From Ignavibacteria bacterium (GTDB taxonomy: Bacteria > Bacteroidota > Ignavibacteria > Tepidaquicellales > Tepidaquicellaceae): a stretch of 64,000 nucleotides of DNA. The DNA is taken from NCBI GenBank assembly GCA_019187405.1, contig JABAQZ010000019.1, forward strand, positions 1 through 64,000, in the 5' to 3' direction. Position 1 is the first letter of the stretch; every line of letters begins with the position of its first letter. The notes under the pieces were generated by a model. That model made no database searches, was not told the origin of the DNA, and was given only the letters and a program-made list of their open reading frames with translations. Shown here piece by piece: positions 15,757 through 25,588 of this stretch. The translations under genes and the position numbers were made by a program.

Positions 15757-17916
15757 CTATTTCATTAAAAGCATTTTCTTTGACTTTGTACCTGCAGATG
15801 TTACAAGACTATAATAATATACTCCCGATGACAGTTCGGCTGCATTAAAACTTATTTCGTATGAACCTGCATTAATTTCTCCGTTAACTAATGTATTTAT
15901 TTCATTACCAAGCTGGTCATATATTTTTAGTTTTACATTTCCCGAAACAGGTAAATCAAATTTTATTCTTGTTTCAGGATTAAAAGGATTTGGATAATTC
16001 TGATAAAGATTAAAACTTTCAGGAACTGACGAGGCATTCAAATTAAGATTCACATTTGTCATTACTGAATAAGTAATATTCATTTTAAAAAGTCCTGAAC
16101 ATTGCATTGCTAAAAGGTAACCTTTTTCAGGGAAAATTATTCCGGCGCCGCAACCTCCACCTATACTTGTTGAAATAAAATTTGCTCCAGCATTTGTAGT
16201 AAGCCACGTCGGTGATCCGTAAGTTCCCTTTAATACTACATTTGGATCTTCATGACATACATCAGAGCCCCAGCCCGAACTTCCCGTGCTTCCTGTCAAT
16301 GACCAGTTATTTCCATAATTTGTGGTTTTATAAAATCCGCTTCCTCCCCATTCCGTTGAATAAACTGTAGTTTTGTTAAATACAGAATTGCTCAAAGACG
16401 GCGTTTCACTTGATGCAACTGCATACATCTCTGCCCAGTTAACTCCGTTATTCGTTGTCTTAAAAATCTTTGCCTGTCCGCTTCCTGTTACACCATCTCC
16501 TATATATATCACATCAGAGCTGTCCCAAGTTACAATAATATCGCATGGACTTCTAAATGGATAGTTTCCGCTTATTTCCGTAAAAGAGGCTCCATTGTCA
16601 GTCGATCTGTAAAATCCGCCGCCGTCAGGAGCAAAATAATAATTGCTTGGATTATTTTGATCCATTTCTAAAGGTTGACCATAATTGCTGAAATTTTTTG
16701 ATAATACAGTTGTCCATGTTGCGCCGTAATTGGTTGTTCTTGTAATTCTATCGGGTGAACTTGTAATGGCGCACACCCAAATATTTGTATCTAATGGACT
16801 TACATAAAATGAATGAGCCGAACCTCCACCAGTTACTGTTGCAATATTTGTCCAGTTATCGCCTCTGTTTCTGCTTACATAAACTGTGCTTCCATAAACA
16901 ACATACATAACATCTCTGTTAAATGGATGCATACATAAATTGTTTCCAATCCCGCTGCCTCCGGTGAGTTTTGACTGCCAAGAATAAGTTACAGTCGAGC
17001 CGGCAGTTAATTGCCATGATGTTCCTCCGTTTGAAGTTTTAATTATTGCTGGTGTTAAACTGCTGACTGCAAATCCGGTATTTGAATCATAATAAAAAAT
17101 ATCAACTAAGTTTGCCATCATAGGATTCAGCTCAAAATTATAAAATCTTGAATTTCCATTCTGATTATTTCTGATAAATCCGCCGCCGCCGCATATATGA
17201 ACATCATTAATATTCAAACCTGAAACTCCTCTTATATCAGTTACTATTCTACTATTAACTGATGTCCAGGTATTTGATTGGTAAATAAGTAAAGTACCAT
17301 ACTCACCTACAACTGCAATTCCGTCATTGAAATATTTTGCTTTGAGAAGATTTCTTGTTGTTCCTATATTTTGCAAAATCCAATTTAATCCCCCGTTTTC
17401 AGTGAGATATACCATTCCGTTATTACCGACAGCTACTCCTTTCATTGCATCGAGAAAACTTATCGAATTTAAATTAACTGATGTTATTCCTGAATTTTTT
17501 GAAATCCAGTTTATTCCGCCGTTTACAGTTGAATATACACTTCCTTCATTACCGCAAACAAATCCGGTGTTTGCATTTATAAATGAAACAGAATTTATTG
17601 ATACCGATGCATTCACTACGTAAGAGTTTATCGTAGAATTTACTTTTTGTGTTTTATAAATTTTTCCGTCGCTTCCGGCAATCCAGACATCATTTTCCAC
17701 CGACGTAACATATTTCAGGTCAACACCCGGTATAGTGTAGCTCGCCCAGGTATTTCCGGAATTACTTGACCGGAATATTTTCCCGGAGTTGCCTGCAGCA
17801 ATTACATTTATGCCGTCAGGACTGTGAATGCTGTTAAAACCCTGTGAATACACCAAAGTTACATCTTTAAAACAAAAAGTTATTAAAGTCAGAAAGACAA
17901 ATAAAAATTTTTTCAT
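15757..17916 (-). CDS. Secreted BNR/Ycf48-like beta-propeller with T9SS sorting domain (paralogue 1)
   Basis: 719 residues, signal peptide about 1-24. About ten BNR-type blades with the S-x-N-G-G-x-x-W or T-x-N-x-G-x-x-W pattern (RSSNSGNTW, STVNGGINW, LTENGGLNW, KTSNGGTSW, VSRNRGDNW, KTTNNGVNW, KTTNYGNNW). The sialidase-like active-site arginines are not evident, so this is a binding propeller and not a clear hydrolase. The C-terminus is a T9SS type A domain (LYQNYPNPFNPETRIKF, ending KSKKMLLMK). A paralogue of exactly the same length lies at 25589-27748 in the same orientation, on the other side of the RND efflux genes. Confidence 0.8.
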   Translation of the reverse strand: MKKFLFVFLTLITFCFKDVTLVYSQGFNSIHSPDGINVIAAGNSGKIFRSSNSGNTWASYTIPGVDLKYVTSVENDVWIAGSDGKIYKTQKVNSTINSYVVNASVSINSVSFINANTGFVCGNEGSVYSTVNGGINWISKNSGITSVNLNSISFLDAMKGVAVGNNGMVYLTENGGLNWILQNIGTTRNLLKAKYFNDGIAVVGEYGTLLIYQSNTWTSVNSRIVTDIRGVSGLNINDVHICGGGGFIRNNQNGNSRFYNFELNPMMANLVDIFYYDSNTGFAVSSLTPAIIKTSNGGTSWQLTAGSTVTYSWQSKLTGGSGIGNNLCMHPFNRDVMYVVYGSTVYVSRNRGDNWTNIATVTGGGSAHSFYVSPLDTNIWVCAITSSPDRITRTTNYGATWTTVLSKNFSNYGQPLEMDQNNPSNYYFAPDGGGFYRSTDNGASFTEISGNYPFRSPCDIIVTWDSSDVIYIGDGVTGSGQAKIFKTTNNGVNWAEMYAVASSETPSLSNSVFNKTTVYSTEWGGSGFYKTTNYGNNWSLTGSTGSSGWGSDVCHEDPNVVLKGTYGSPTWLTTNAGANFISTSIGGGCGAGIIFPEKGYLLAMQCSGLFKMNITYSVMTNVNLNLNASSVPESFNLYQNYPNPFNPETRIKFDLPVSGNVKLKIYDQLGNEINTLVNGEINAGSYEISFNAAELSSGVYYYSLVTSAGTKSKKMLLMK

Positions 17917-18403
17917 TCTCGTAATTTATTTTTAATTTATTTTAAACTACTATTTTTCACTTTTTAATTCAATTGTAATCTGCGCTTTTCTATGTTTCAT
18001 GGGATTTTTTAAAATTCAAAATTTAAATTGATAACTATCTAACTTACCTAAGAAAGTATTCCTTTCTAGTACAAAATAAATATGATCCATCGAACATTAT
18101 ATCATTCTATTTATTAAACTTTATATTTTGATAAAATTCTTTTTATCTATTTTTCAGTTTCAAATTTAGTTTGAGCAATAATCAACGCTTTTATTTCTTT
18201 TATTATAAAATCCTTTTTTAATTAATATTATTTCTCTAAATTGCATTCAAAATTTATGATTATAACAGTAAAATGTAAAGCCCGCATTAATTACTTTTTT
18301 TACAGTTCTATCCAAGTATAAGTTTATTAACAAATACATATTCAGATTTATAAGATAATCATAATTAATTGTGAATATGATTTAATTCAAATTTAAGGAG
18401 TAA
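17917..18403. other. Intergenic region, 487 bp, no gene
   Basis: Very AT-rich leader between the divergent propeller and RND efflux genes. No ORF or RNA is supported. Only a short inverted repeat (AGAAAG, 5 bases, CTTTCT at 18051-18067) stands out, and it may be chance. The right end holds a clear Shine-Dalgarno AAGGAG at 18395-18400, three bases before the efflux adaptor ATG. Confidence 0.6.
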
Positions 18404-19546
18404 ATGAAGTTTTTAATTTTATTTTTTATAATTTTTATTTCTGGATGCGGGAAAGAAGAAGAAAAACCAGCTCCCCCGCCGCCTGAAGTAAAAGTATTTA
18501 CCGTAGAAACAAAAGATATTCCTGTCAGCAATGAATGGATAGGACAGACTTTCGGCGCTGAAGATATTGATATACGCGCAAGGGTAAACGGTTACATTGA
18601 CGGAATTTATTTTACCGAAGGTACCGAAGTCGGCAAAGGAACATTGCTTTATACTATCGATGCAAAAGAACTTCAGCAGGAAGTGCTTGAAGCAAAAGGT
18701 AAATTATCTGAAGCACAAACTTTGCTTATACACGCCGAAACCGAAGTAAACAGATTTAAGCCCCTTGCAGAAGCCGGAGCAGTGAGTGTCCAGCGATATG
18801 AATCTGCACTTGCTAATTATGATGCTCATAAAGGAAACGTGGAAGCTGCGCTTGCAAGATTAAACTTAGCCGAAATAAACTTGGGATATTCAAGAGTCGA
18901 AGCCCCGATTTCCGGTATTATCGGAATCACTCAATTTAAAATCGGCGATTATGTAACTAAAACACCCGGTTCGCTTCTTAACACTATTTCTAATGTCGAT
19001 CCTATAAAAGCAAGATTCTCGATAAGTGAAAAAGAATATCTTTCATTCAGAAAAGATGCAATTCAGGAAATTTCAACAACAGGCAGAAGATCTTTAAATA
19101 CTAAAGTTGAAATGATTTTATCAGACGGAACAGTTTATCCTTTTGAAGGTAAAGTTAATATTGCTAACAGGCAGGTTGATCCATCAACCGGTACCTTAAT
19201 GCTGGAAGCTTCATTCCCAAATCCCGACAAGCTTCTTAGACCCGGACAGTATTCTAAAATCAGATCCGTTACAAAAATTCTTACCAGCGCCCTTGTTATT
19301 CCTTCTCGAGCTATCGGCGAATTACAAGGACAGTTTCAGGTCTTCGTAGTGGACAGCGAAAATAAAACCAGTTTGAGAACCATTAAAAAAGGACAGCAGT
19401 TCGGACAGTTTACAGTAATCGAATCCGGTCTTAATGCCGGCGAAAGAATAATTGCCGAAGGCATTCAGAAAATAAAATCTGATATGATAATTGCACCACA
19501 GAATTTTGAATTTCCATCCGATACGAATAAAAGCGAAAACAAATAA
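18404..19546 (+). CDS. RND efflux periplasmic adaptor lipoprotein (AcrA/MexA type)
   Basis: 380 residues. The lipobox I-S-G-C at C15 anchors it to the inner membrane. It has the usual membrane-fusion order: beta-barrel start, half-lipoyl (INGYID-like segment ARVNGYIDGIYFTEGTEV), helical hairpin (about 85-155), second half-lipoyl (GYSRVEAPISGIIG), beta-barrel and membrane-proximal domain. Members link the RND pump to the outer-membrane channel. The start is set by a strong AAGGAG. The stop codon is followed at once by the permease ATG, so the three genes form an operon. Confidence 0.93.
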   Translation: MKFLILFFIIFISGCGKEEEKPAPPPPEVKVFTVETKDIPVSNEWIGQTFGAEDIDIRARVNGYIDGIYFTEGTEVGKGTLLYTIDAKELQQEVLEAKGKLSEAQTLLIHAETEVNRFKPLAEAGAVSVQRYESALANYDAHKGNVEAALARLNLAEINLGYSRVEAPISGIIGITQFKIGDYVTKTPGSLLNTISNVDPIKARFSISEKEYLSFRKDAIQEISTTGRRSLNTKVEMILSDGTVYPFEGKVNIANRQVDPSTGTLMLEASFPNPDKLLRPGQYSKIRSVTKILTSALVIPSRAIGELQGQFQVFVVDSENKTSLRTIKKGQQFGQFTVIESGLNAGERIIAEGIQKIKSDMIIAPQNFEFPSDTNKSENK

Positions 19547-22500
19547 ATGGCAAAGTTCTTTGTTAATAGACCGATAGTTGCGATGGTAATGTCGATCATT
19601 ATGGTGATTGTAGGTACAGTTGTCATGACAAGCCTGCCAATCGCACAATTCCCCGACATAGTTCCGCCTGTAATTAATGTTAACACTACTTATTACGGAG
19701 CCTCAGCGCTTGACGTAGAAGAAACTGTTGCAACTCCAATTGAACAAAATGTCAACGGTGTTGAGAACATGATTTATATGAAGTCAATAAATGCCAATGA
19801 CGGAACAATGAATCTGCAGGTTTCTTTTGAAGTCGGAAGCGACCTTGACATTTCTAATGTTCTCACTCAAAACCGGGTTTCACAAGCTACGCCAAGTCTT
19901 CCGGTAAGCGTTAAAAACGAAGGTACTAAAATTAAAAAATCTCTTGTCTTCCCGCTGCTGATTATTAATCTTAAATCAAAAGGCAACTCGGCTTTTGATA
20001 ATAATTTTCTTTCAAATTATGCATTCATTAATATCAACGACCAGTTAAGCCGTATCAGAGGAGTAGGTGATGTAAAAATTATGGGCGGAAGCGATTATTC
20101 GATGCGTATCTGGCTGAAACCTGATTTACTTGGAAAACTCGGATTAACGGTAAGCGATATTTCAAAAGCTATCAGCGATCAAAATGTTATTACTCCCTCA
20201 GGTCAGATTGGCGCACCACCATCTCCACCCGGAACTGATTTTACTTATTCTGTCAGAACAAGAGGAAGATTACTAAACGAAGATGAATTCAGTAATATTG
20301 TTGTAAGAACAAATCCCGACGGCTCTCAATTAAAACTGGGTGAAGTCGCAAGGATTGAACTCGGTTCTCTGCTCTATAACATGATTGGAAGCAACAACGG
20401 AGATCCTTCGGCAGTTATTTTGGTTTATCAACAGCCCGGATCAAATGCTCTTGATGTTGCCGAAAAAATCAAGGAAACAATGAATGATCTTAAGAAAAGT
20501 TTTCCTGAAGGTATGGATTATGAAGTATCCCTTGATACAACTCTTCCCGTTGAAGAAAGTATTAATGAAATTATTCATACTCTTGTAGAAGCAGTTATTC
20601 TTGTTATTCTTGTAGTATTTATTTTCCTTCAAAATTGGAGAGCTACTCTGATACCGCTTATAACAGTTCCTGTATCGCTTATTGCTACTTTCATGGTATT
20701 TCCTTTGTTAGGTTTTTCCATTAATACTTTATCACTTCTCGGAATGGTGCTTGCCATTGGCATTGTGGTTGATGATGCCATTGTTGTTGTTGAAGCAGTG
20801 ATGCATCACATTGAGCACGGCATGTCTCCAAAAGAAGCCACATTAAAAGCAATGGAAGAAGTATCTGGTCCTGTCATAGCTATTGCATTAGTATTGAGTG
20901 CAGTTTTTATTCCCGCTGCTTTTCTCGGCGGAATTACAGGCAGTCTGTTTCAACAATTTGCTGTTACTATAGCAATTTCTGTTTTGTTTTCCGCTTTAAA
21001 TGCTTTAACATTAAGCCCTGCCCTATCAGCCAAACTTCTAAAACCAAAAGGTGAAAAGAAATCTCCTCTTGAAAAGTTTTATATTTGGTTTAATAAATAT
21101 TTTGACAAATTTACTAACGGGTACATTTCTTTTATTACTCACTTTGTAAGAAAATCTCTGATTAGCGTTGTGATAATTATTGCTCTTATATTCTTTATAA
21201 TAGGTCTATTCAAAGTTGTTCCCGGTGGATTTGTTCCTGAAGAGGATAACGGTTACCTTATGATTCATCTTCAGCTGCCCGATGCTTCTTCGCTGCAAAG
21301 GACGATCGATGTTTGCAATAAAATAAATAAAATTTTGTCCGATACAAAAGAAATCGATAATTATACTACGATTTCCGGTTACAACTTAGTTTCAGGCGTT
21401 TCTGTATCTAATGCAGGTACTTTTTTCCTTGCTTTAAAACCTTGGAGCGAAAGACAGGGAGACAATCAGTCTTCTTTTGCATTGGTCAATATGCTTAATA
21501 AAAAATTGTCAGCTGTTATTCCAGAGGGCATCGTTTATGTCTTCGGTCCTCCAGCCATTCAGGGTCTTGGAACAGGTTCCGGATTTACTATGATGTTTCA
21601 GGATAAAAGCGGTAATACTGCTCAAGAACTTTCCAGTCAAGTGATGGCATTTATGACTGAAGCAAGAAAACGCCCTGAAATAGGCAGTATTAATACTTTT
21701 TACAGATCAAATGTACCTCAGATATTTGCAAATATTGATTATGACAAAGTTTTAAAACTCGGACTCGATATTAACGAAGTTAATAAAGCAATAGGTTCAA
21801 TGCTTGGCTCAAGTTACGTAAATGATTTCAATAGATTCGGAAGAATATATAAAGTATTCTTATCAGCCGAAGGCGAATATCGCGACGATGAAAGCGATGT
21901 AAATTTATTCTATGTAAGAAATAAAAATGGAGAAATGATTCCATTGAGCACTGTTGTTACTTTGACTAAAACAACTGGTCCTGACTTTACAAATAGATTT
22001 AATCTTTATAGAACGGCTGAACTTACTGGCACACCGGCTCCGGAGTACAGCTCCAGCGAAGCGCTTACTGCTCTTAAAGAAGTTGCCGAAGATGTTATTC
22101 CCGCCGGCTGGGGATATGAATGGGCAAATATGTCGTATCAGGAAGAGAAAGCTTCAGGACAAGGAGCTATAGTTTTTGTTTTTGCTTTAATACTCGTATT
22201 CCTGATTCTCTCGGCTCAATATGAAAGTTGGTCGCTTCCTTTCAGTGTATTGCTGGGTACACCGTTTGCTATCTTCGGCGCTATGCTCGGTCTCTGGCTG
22301 ATGAGATTTATTAGTACAAATTATGTCGTCAATATTTATGCACAAATTGGATTTGTAACTTTGATCGGATTAGCAGCTAAAAATGCAATTCTTATTGTTG
22401 AGTTTGCAAAAGAAAATAAAGAAAAAGGTATTGAACTCCTTGAGTCCGCATTGAATGCGGCAAGACTTAGACTTCGTCCGATTCTAATGACTTCATTTGC

Positions 22501-22732
22501 ATTTATACTCGGTGTAATTCCATTGGTCATAGCATCAGGTGCAGGTGCCGAAGCCCGAAAAATTATGGGTATGTCAGTATTTTCAGGTTTGCTTATTGCT
22601 ACCATTCTCGGCATTATCTTAATACCTGCCCTTTTTGTAATGGTCGAAAAATATATTGCGAAAAAGAAATCAACTGAACAGGCTTTCTTATTGCCGGATA
22701 AAACTGAAGTAAAAGATGATGACAATCACTAA
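19547..22732 (+). CDS. RND efflux inner-membrane permease, HAE1 family (AcrB/MexB type)
   Basis: 1061 residues, the usual size. It starts MAKFFVNRPIVAMVMSII as AcrB homologues do. The proton-relay Asp pair is in GIVVDDAIVVVEAV and the partner Lys in GLAAKNAILIVEFA. Two large periplasmic loops follow TM1 and TM7, giving 12 membrane helices in all. It pumps hydrophobic compounds out using the proton gradient, as a trimer with the adaptor and outer-membrane factor encoded on either side. Substrate range cannot be read from the sequence. No local regulator gene is present, which is unusual for such operons. Confidence 0.95.
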   Translation: MAKFFVNRPIVAMVMSIIMVIVGTVVMTSLPIAQFPDIVPPVINVNTTYYGASALDVEETVATPIEQNVNGVENMIYMKSINANDGTMNLQVSFEVGSDLDISNVLTQNRVSQATPSLPVSVKNEGTKIKKSLVFPLLIINLKSKGNSAFDNNFLSNYAFININDQLSRIRGVGDVKIMGGSDYSMRIWLKPDLLGKLGLTVSDISKAISDQNVITPSGQIGAPPSPPGTDFTYSVRTRGRLLNEDEFSNIVVRTNPDGSQLKLGEVARIELGSLLYNMIGSNNGDPSAVILVYQQPGSNALDVAEKIKETMNDLKKSFPEGMDYEVSLDTTLPVEESINEIIHTLVEAVILVILVVFIFLQNWRATLIPLITVPVSLIATFMVFPLLGFSINTLSLLGMVLAIGIVVDDAIVVVEAVMHHIEHGMSPKEATLKAMEEVSGPVIAIALVLSAVFIPAAFLGGITGSLFQQFAVTIAISVLFSALNALTLSPALSAKLLKPKGEKKSPLEKFYIWFNKYFDKFTNGYISFITHFVRKSLISVVIIIALIFFIIGLFKVVPGGFVPEEDNGYLMIHLQLPDASSLQRTIDVCNKINKILSDTKEIDNYTTISGYNLVSGVSVSNAGTFFLALKPWSERQGDNQSSFALVNMLNKKLSAVIPEGIVYVFGPPAIQGLGTGSGFTMMFQDKSGNTAQELSSQVMAFMTEARKRPEIGSINTFYRSNVPQIFANIDYDKVLKLGLDINEVNKAIGSMLGSSYVNDFNRFGRIYKVFLSAEGEYRDDESDVNLFYVRNKNGEMIPLSTVVTLTKTTGPDFTNRFNLYRTAELTGTPAPEYSSSEALTALKEVAEDVIPAGWGYEWANMSYQEEKASGQGAIVFVFALILVFLILSAQYESWSLPFSVLLGTPFAIFGAMLGLWLMRFISTNYVVNIYAQIGFVTLIGLAAKNAILIVEFAKENKEKGIELLESALNAARLRLRPILMTSFAFILGVIPLVIASGAGAEARKIMGMSVFSGLLIATILGIILIPALFVMVEKYIAKKKSTEQAFLLPDKTEVKDDDNH

Positions 22733-24197
22733 CCTGAATAAATATATTTTTTTCTTTTTGCTTGTTTTGCTTGCAGGGTGTTCTGCAGTAGGTCCCGATT
22801 ATGAAAGACCTGAAGTTGATAAACCTGCTGACTGGATGAATAAAGACAGTATAATTTACATTGACAGCACAGACCGCACAGCTGCCGATACTGCATGGTG
22901 GAGATTATTCGGTGATACGATTTTAACAAATCTCATTCATACTGCTTTAGTAGAAAATGCCGACATAAAAATTGCCGCAGCAAGAGTCGAACAATATCTT
23001 GCTTATTATGGAGTATCTAAATCCGAATTTTATCCAGAAATAAATGCCCGATCATCTTATAGCTACGGTAAACTTCCTTCTATCGACGAAAATAATACTG
23101 ATAGAAAATCACGAGGTGTGTTTAGACTTGACATTGCTGCCGATTGGGAATTAGACCTCTGGGGCAGAATCAGAAGACTCAACGAATCTGCAAGAGCCGA
23201 TGTACTTGCGTCAGAAGAATCACGACAGGCTATGGTGTTGTTTATCGCCTCAAAAATTGCATCTTCATATATCGATTTACTTATGTTAAAACAACAGCTT
23301 GAAATCTCAAAGCAAACTGTCGAATCCCGGGAAAATGCAAGAAGACTTTTTGCATTGAGATATGAGAAAGGTGAAATTTCACTGGTAGAAGTAAATCAGC
23401 TCGAATCGGATTACTGGAATGTAAAATCAAAAGTTCCCGAATATGAAAAATTAATCGCTCAGGCAGAAAACAACATAAACGTTCTCATCGGCAGAAATCC
23501 CGGATTCCTGCAAAGCGGAAAATTGATGGATAGTTTGAATATTCCAATGATACCCGCCGGTCTTCCCTCTTCACTGCTTGAAAGACGACCTGATATCAGA
23601 AATGCAGAGCAAATACTCATATCCGCAAATGCTAACATCGGTGCAGTCAAAGCTCAATATTACCCAACTATTTCACTCAGCGGAACTCTCGGACTTGCAA
23701 CACAGGATTTAAAAAATATACTTGAACCAACTTCACAGCTTTGGAATATTGGCGCAAATCTTATTGCACCTCTTTTTAATGCAGGCAGAATCAGCAGTCA
23801 AGTAGAAGTTGCCGAAGCCGTCAAAAAACAGGCATTAATTGCGTATGTTAATACTGTTCGTAACGCTTTCAGAGATGTAGAAAATTCTTTGCTTGAATAT
23901 GATGGAACGAGAGAACAACTTGAATATTTAGGCAACAGAGTTAATGCGCTTTCCATTTATACCAATCTTTCTATCATGAACTTTAACGAAGGTGTAAGTT
24001 CATATCTTGAAGTTTTAGATGCCGAGCGAACTTTGTTTGATACTCAAATAAATTATTATTCAGTTAAAAGTAATCTGATGAAAAGCATAGTCGCAATTTA
24101 CAGCTCTCTTGCCGGAGGCTGGGTTACACATGCTTCAATGCAGTCCGTCCAACCGGAAGGTAAAGCCGATGTAGAAGAGATTAAAAACGATCAATAA
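22716..24197 (+). CDS. Outer-membrane efflux lipoprotein, NodT/OprM family
   Basis: 493 residues. The lipobox L-A-G-C is followed by SAVGPDYERP, the standard N-terminus of the NodT family. Two OEP repeats follow, with ADWELDLWGRIRR, GEISLVEVNQLESDYW, SSLLERRPDIRNAEQ and ISLSGTLG as recognisable family segments. It forms the trimeric outer-membrane channel for the RND pump. The gene overlaps the permease gene by 17 bases, the end of a three-gene operon. The C-terminal tail is acidic. Confidence 0.93.
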   Translation: MMTITNLNKYIFFFLLVLLAGCSAVGPDYERPEVDKPADWMNKDSIIYIDSTDRTAADTAWWRLFGDTILTNLIHTALVENADIKIAAARVEQYLAYYGVSKSEFYPEINARSSYSYGKLPSIDENNTDRKSRGVFRLDIAADWELDLWGRIRRLNESARADVLASEESRQAMVLFIASKIASSYIDLLMLKQQLEISKQTVESRENARRLFALRYEKGEISLVEVNQLESDYWNVKSKVPEYEKLIAQAENNINVLIGRNPGFLQSGKLMDSLNIPMIPAGLPSSLLERRPDIRNAEQILISANANIGAVKAQYYPTISLSGTLGLATQDLKNILEPTSQLWNIGANLIAPLFNAGRISSQVEVAEAVKKQALIAYVNTVRNAFRDVENSLLEYDGTREQLEYLGNRVNALSIYTNLSIMNFNEGVSSYLEVLDAERTLFDTQINYYSVKSNLMKSIVAIYSSLAGGWVTHASMQSVQPEGKADVEEIKNDQ

Positions 24198-24550
24198 GTT
24201 TTTAAAAAAATATTAACTGCTTTTCACAAAATTATTTTTCATAATTTACCGGCTGTTTTTTTTCAATACTTTTTCTTTTTAAATTTTATTCACACTTCCC
24301 ATCTTTACTTACTTTTCATGAGTAATGCCATTTTCATATTTTTTTTACAACATCTTTGGTGAATAAATTATACAACAGAATTGCATTCTCAATCTTCCGA
24401 AAAAATTCTTAATATTCTAATTTAGCAAGTCATTGAGATTAAAAAATAATATTATTATCATTTACAAAACGGAGTCCGGAGACTTCACAAACTGGCCAAT
24501 ACCAAAAAACCAAAAGTATAAGATTAAAATTAAAAAACAGTTATGAATTT
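24198..24550. other. Intergenic region after the efflux operon, no gene
   Basis: About 350 AT-rich bases. A T-run follows the efflux stop, but no good hairpin is seen. No ORF, RNA or clear promoter can be supported. Its right end merges into the 8-bp ATGAATAT array. Confidence 0.5.
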
Positions 24551-24590
24551 ATGAATATATGAATATATGAATATATGAATATATGAATAC
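24543..24590 (+). repeat. 8-bp tandem repeat (ATGAATAT)n that contains the start codon of the VOC gene
   Basis: Six units: ATGAATTT, four perfect ATGAATAT (24551-24582), then ATGAATAC, whose ATG is the start of the VOC gene. Each perfect unit opens a three-codon frame that stops in the next unit (ATG AAT ATA TGA). No Shine-Dalgarno sequence lies in the array. Such short-unit arrays can change length by slippage. Confidence 0.85.
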
Positions 24591-24954
24591 TAGAGTAGTG
24601 CATTTTGAAATTCCCTGCGATAATCCTGAAAAAGTAATGTCTTTCTTCAAAGAAACATTCGGATGGAGTTTCAAACAATTCGGAAACGAGCAACACTGGC
24701 TGACAATAACCGGAGATGAAAAAACTCCCGGTATTGACGAAGGTGTCATGGAAAAGCGCGATCCCAATCTTCCGGTTGTTAATTCAATCAATGTTGATAA
24801 TATTGACGAGGCTGTAAAAAAAGTGGAAAAAGCAGGCGGGAAATTTGTAGTTTCCAAAATGCCGATTCCATCCATTGGATGGCTTGCCTATTTTTCAGAT
24901 CCTGACGCTAACATTCACGGGATTTATCAGCATGATCCTTCATCAGGTAAATAA
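24583..24954 (+). CDS. VOC family protein (glyoxalase/bleomycin-resistance fold)
   Basis: 123 residues, one VOC domain of two beta-alpha-beta-beta-beta modules. It starts NTRVVHFEIPCDNPEKVMSF, where the His in VVHFEIP is a usual metal ligand, and ends LAYFSDPDANIHGIYQHD, where the F-x-D-P-D-x-N-x-x-G-I segment is typical. VOC enzymes are metal-dependent isomerases, dioxygenases or resistance proteins; this short type is often of unknown substrate. ATG 24583 is the last ATG of an 8-bp array; earlier ATGs run into stops. A second VOC gene follows after 34 bases. Confidence 0.82.
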   Translation: MNTRVVHFEIPCDNPEKVMSFFKETFGWSFKQFGNEQHWLTITGDEKTPGIDEGVMEKRDPNLPVVNSINVDNIDEAVKKVEKAGGKFVVSKMPIPSIGWLAYFSDPDANIHGIYQHDPSSGK

Positions 24955-24988
24955 AATAATTTTTTTATAACATAACCGTTTTAAAAAA

Positions 24989-25480
24989 ATGAATGTAAAA
25001 TATAAAATACCTTCCGATACCAGAATTGGTCATGTTCATCTGAAAGTTTCAGATTTGAAAAGATCGCTTGAGTTTTATTGTGGACTGCTCGGATTTGATC
25101 TGACACAGATGTACGGAAAAGATGCTGCATTTATTTCTGCCGGCGGATATCATCATCACATTGGATTAAATACATGGTACAGCAAAAATTCACCTCCTGC
25201 TGATCCGGAATCGGTTGGCTTATTTCATACTGCAATTCTTTATCCTCAAAGAAAAGATCTTGCTGAAATCTATGATCGCTTAAGAAAAAATAATTATCCT
25301 TTAACCGGCGCTTCGGATCACGGAGTTTCTGAAGCTTTGTATCTCGAAGATCCTGACGGAAACGGTGTTGAATTATACTGGGACAAGCCAAAAGAAATCT
25401 GGCCGAAAAATTCTGACGGAAGTCTTGACATGTACACAAAAGCGCTTAATCTCAGAGACTTGCTTGGTGAATTAAAGTAA
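24989..25480 (+). CDS. VOC family protein, catechol-2,3-dioxygenase-like (CatE type)
   Basis: 163 residues. The VOC domain starts IGHVHLKVSDLKRSLEFYCGLLGFDL. The middle segment ISAGGYHHHIGLNTW and the end ALYLEDPDGNGVELYWD carry His and Glu positions that bind metal in extradiol-type VOC enzymes. CatE-like proteins are about twice this length with two domains; here only one domain plus a short tail is present, so the activity is uncertain. It follows the first VOC gene by 34 bases and ends at a strong bidirectional terminator. Confidence 0.82.
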   Translation: MNVKYKIPSDTRIGHVHLKVSDLKRSLEFYCGLLGFDLTQMYGKDAAFISAGGYHHHIGLNTWYSKNSPPADPESVGLFHTAILYPQRKDLAEIYDRLRKNNYPLTGASDHGVSEALYLEDPDGNGVELYWDKPKEIWPKNSDGSLDMYTKALNLRDLLGELK

Positions 25481-25536
25481 TTTAATTCTTTGGATTTTTA
25501 CAATTAGAATTTTAAAATCAATCTACATAAAAAAAG

Positions 25537-25570
25537 AAAACCCCTTTAAATTTTATTAAAGGGGTTTTAA
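25537..25570. terminator. Bidirectional rho-independent terminator
   Basis: A 13-bp perfect stem (AAAACCCCTTTAA with TTAAAGGGGTTTT) and a 6-base loop, with A and T runs on both sides, lie between the convergent VOC and propeller genes. Confidence 0.9.
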
Positions 25571-25588
25571 ATTTTAACTTAATTAATT

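Noticed and set aside
15757-17916. Sialidase activity from the BNR repeats
   Set aside because: Asp-box-like blades are structural; the catalytic Arg triad and Tyr/Glu pair are not recognisable.
24549-24875. 108-codon minus-strand frame opposite the first VOC gene
   Set aside because: Its end is the antisense of the ATGAATAT array (SYIHIFIYS) and the VOC gene is clear on the other strand.
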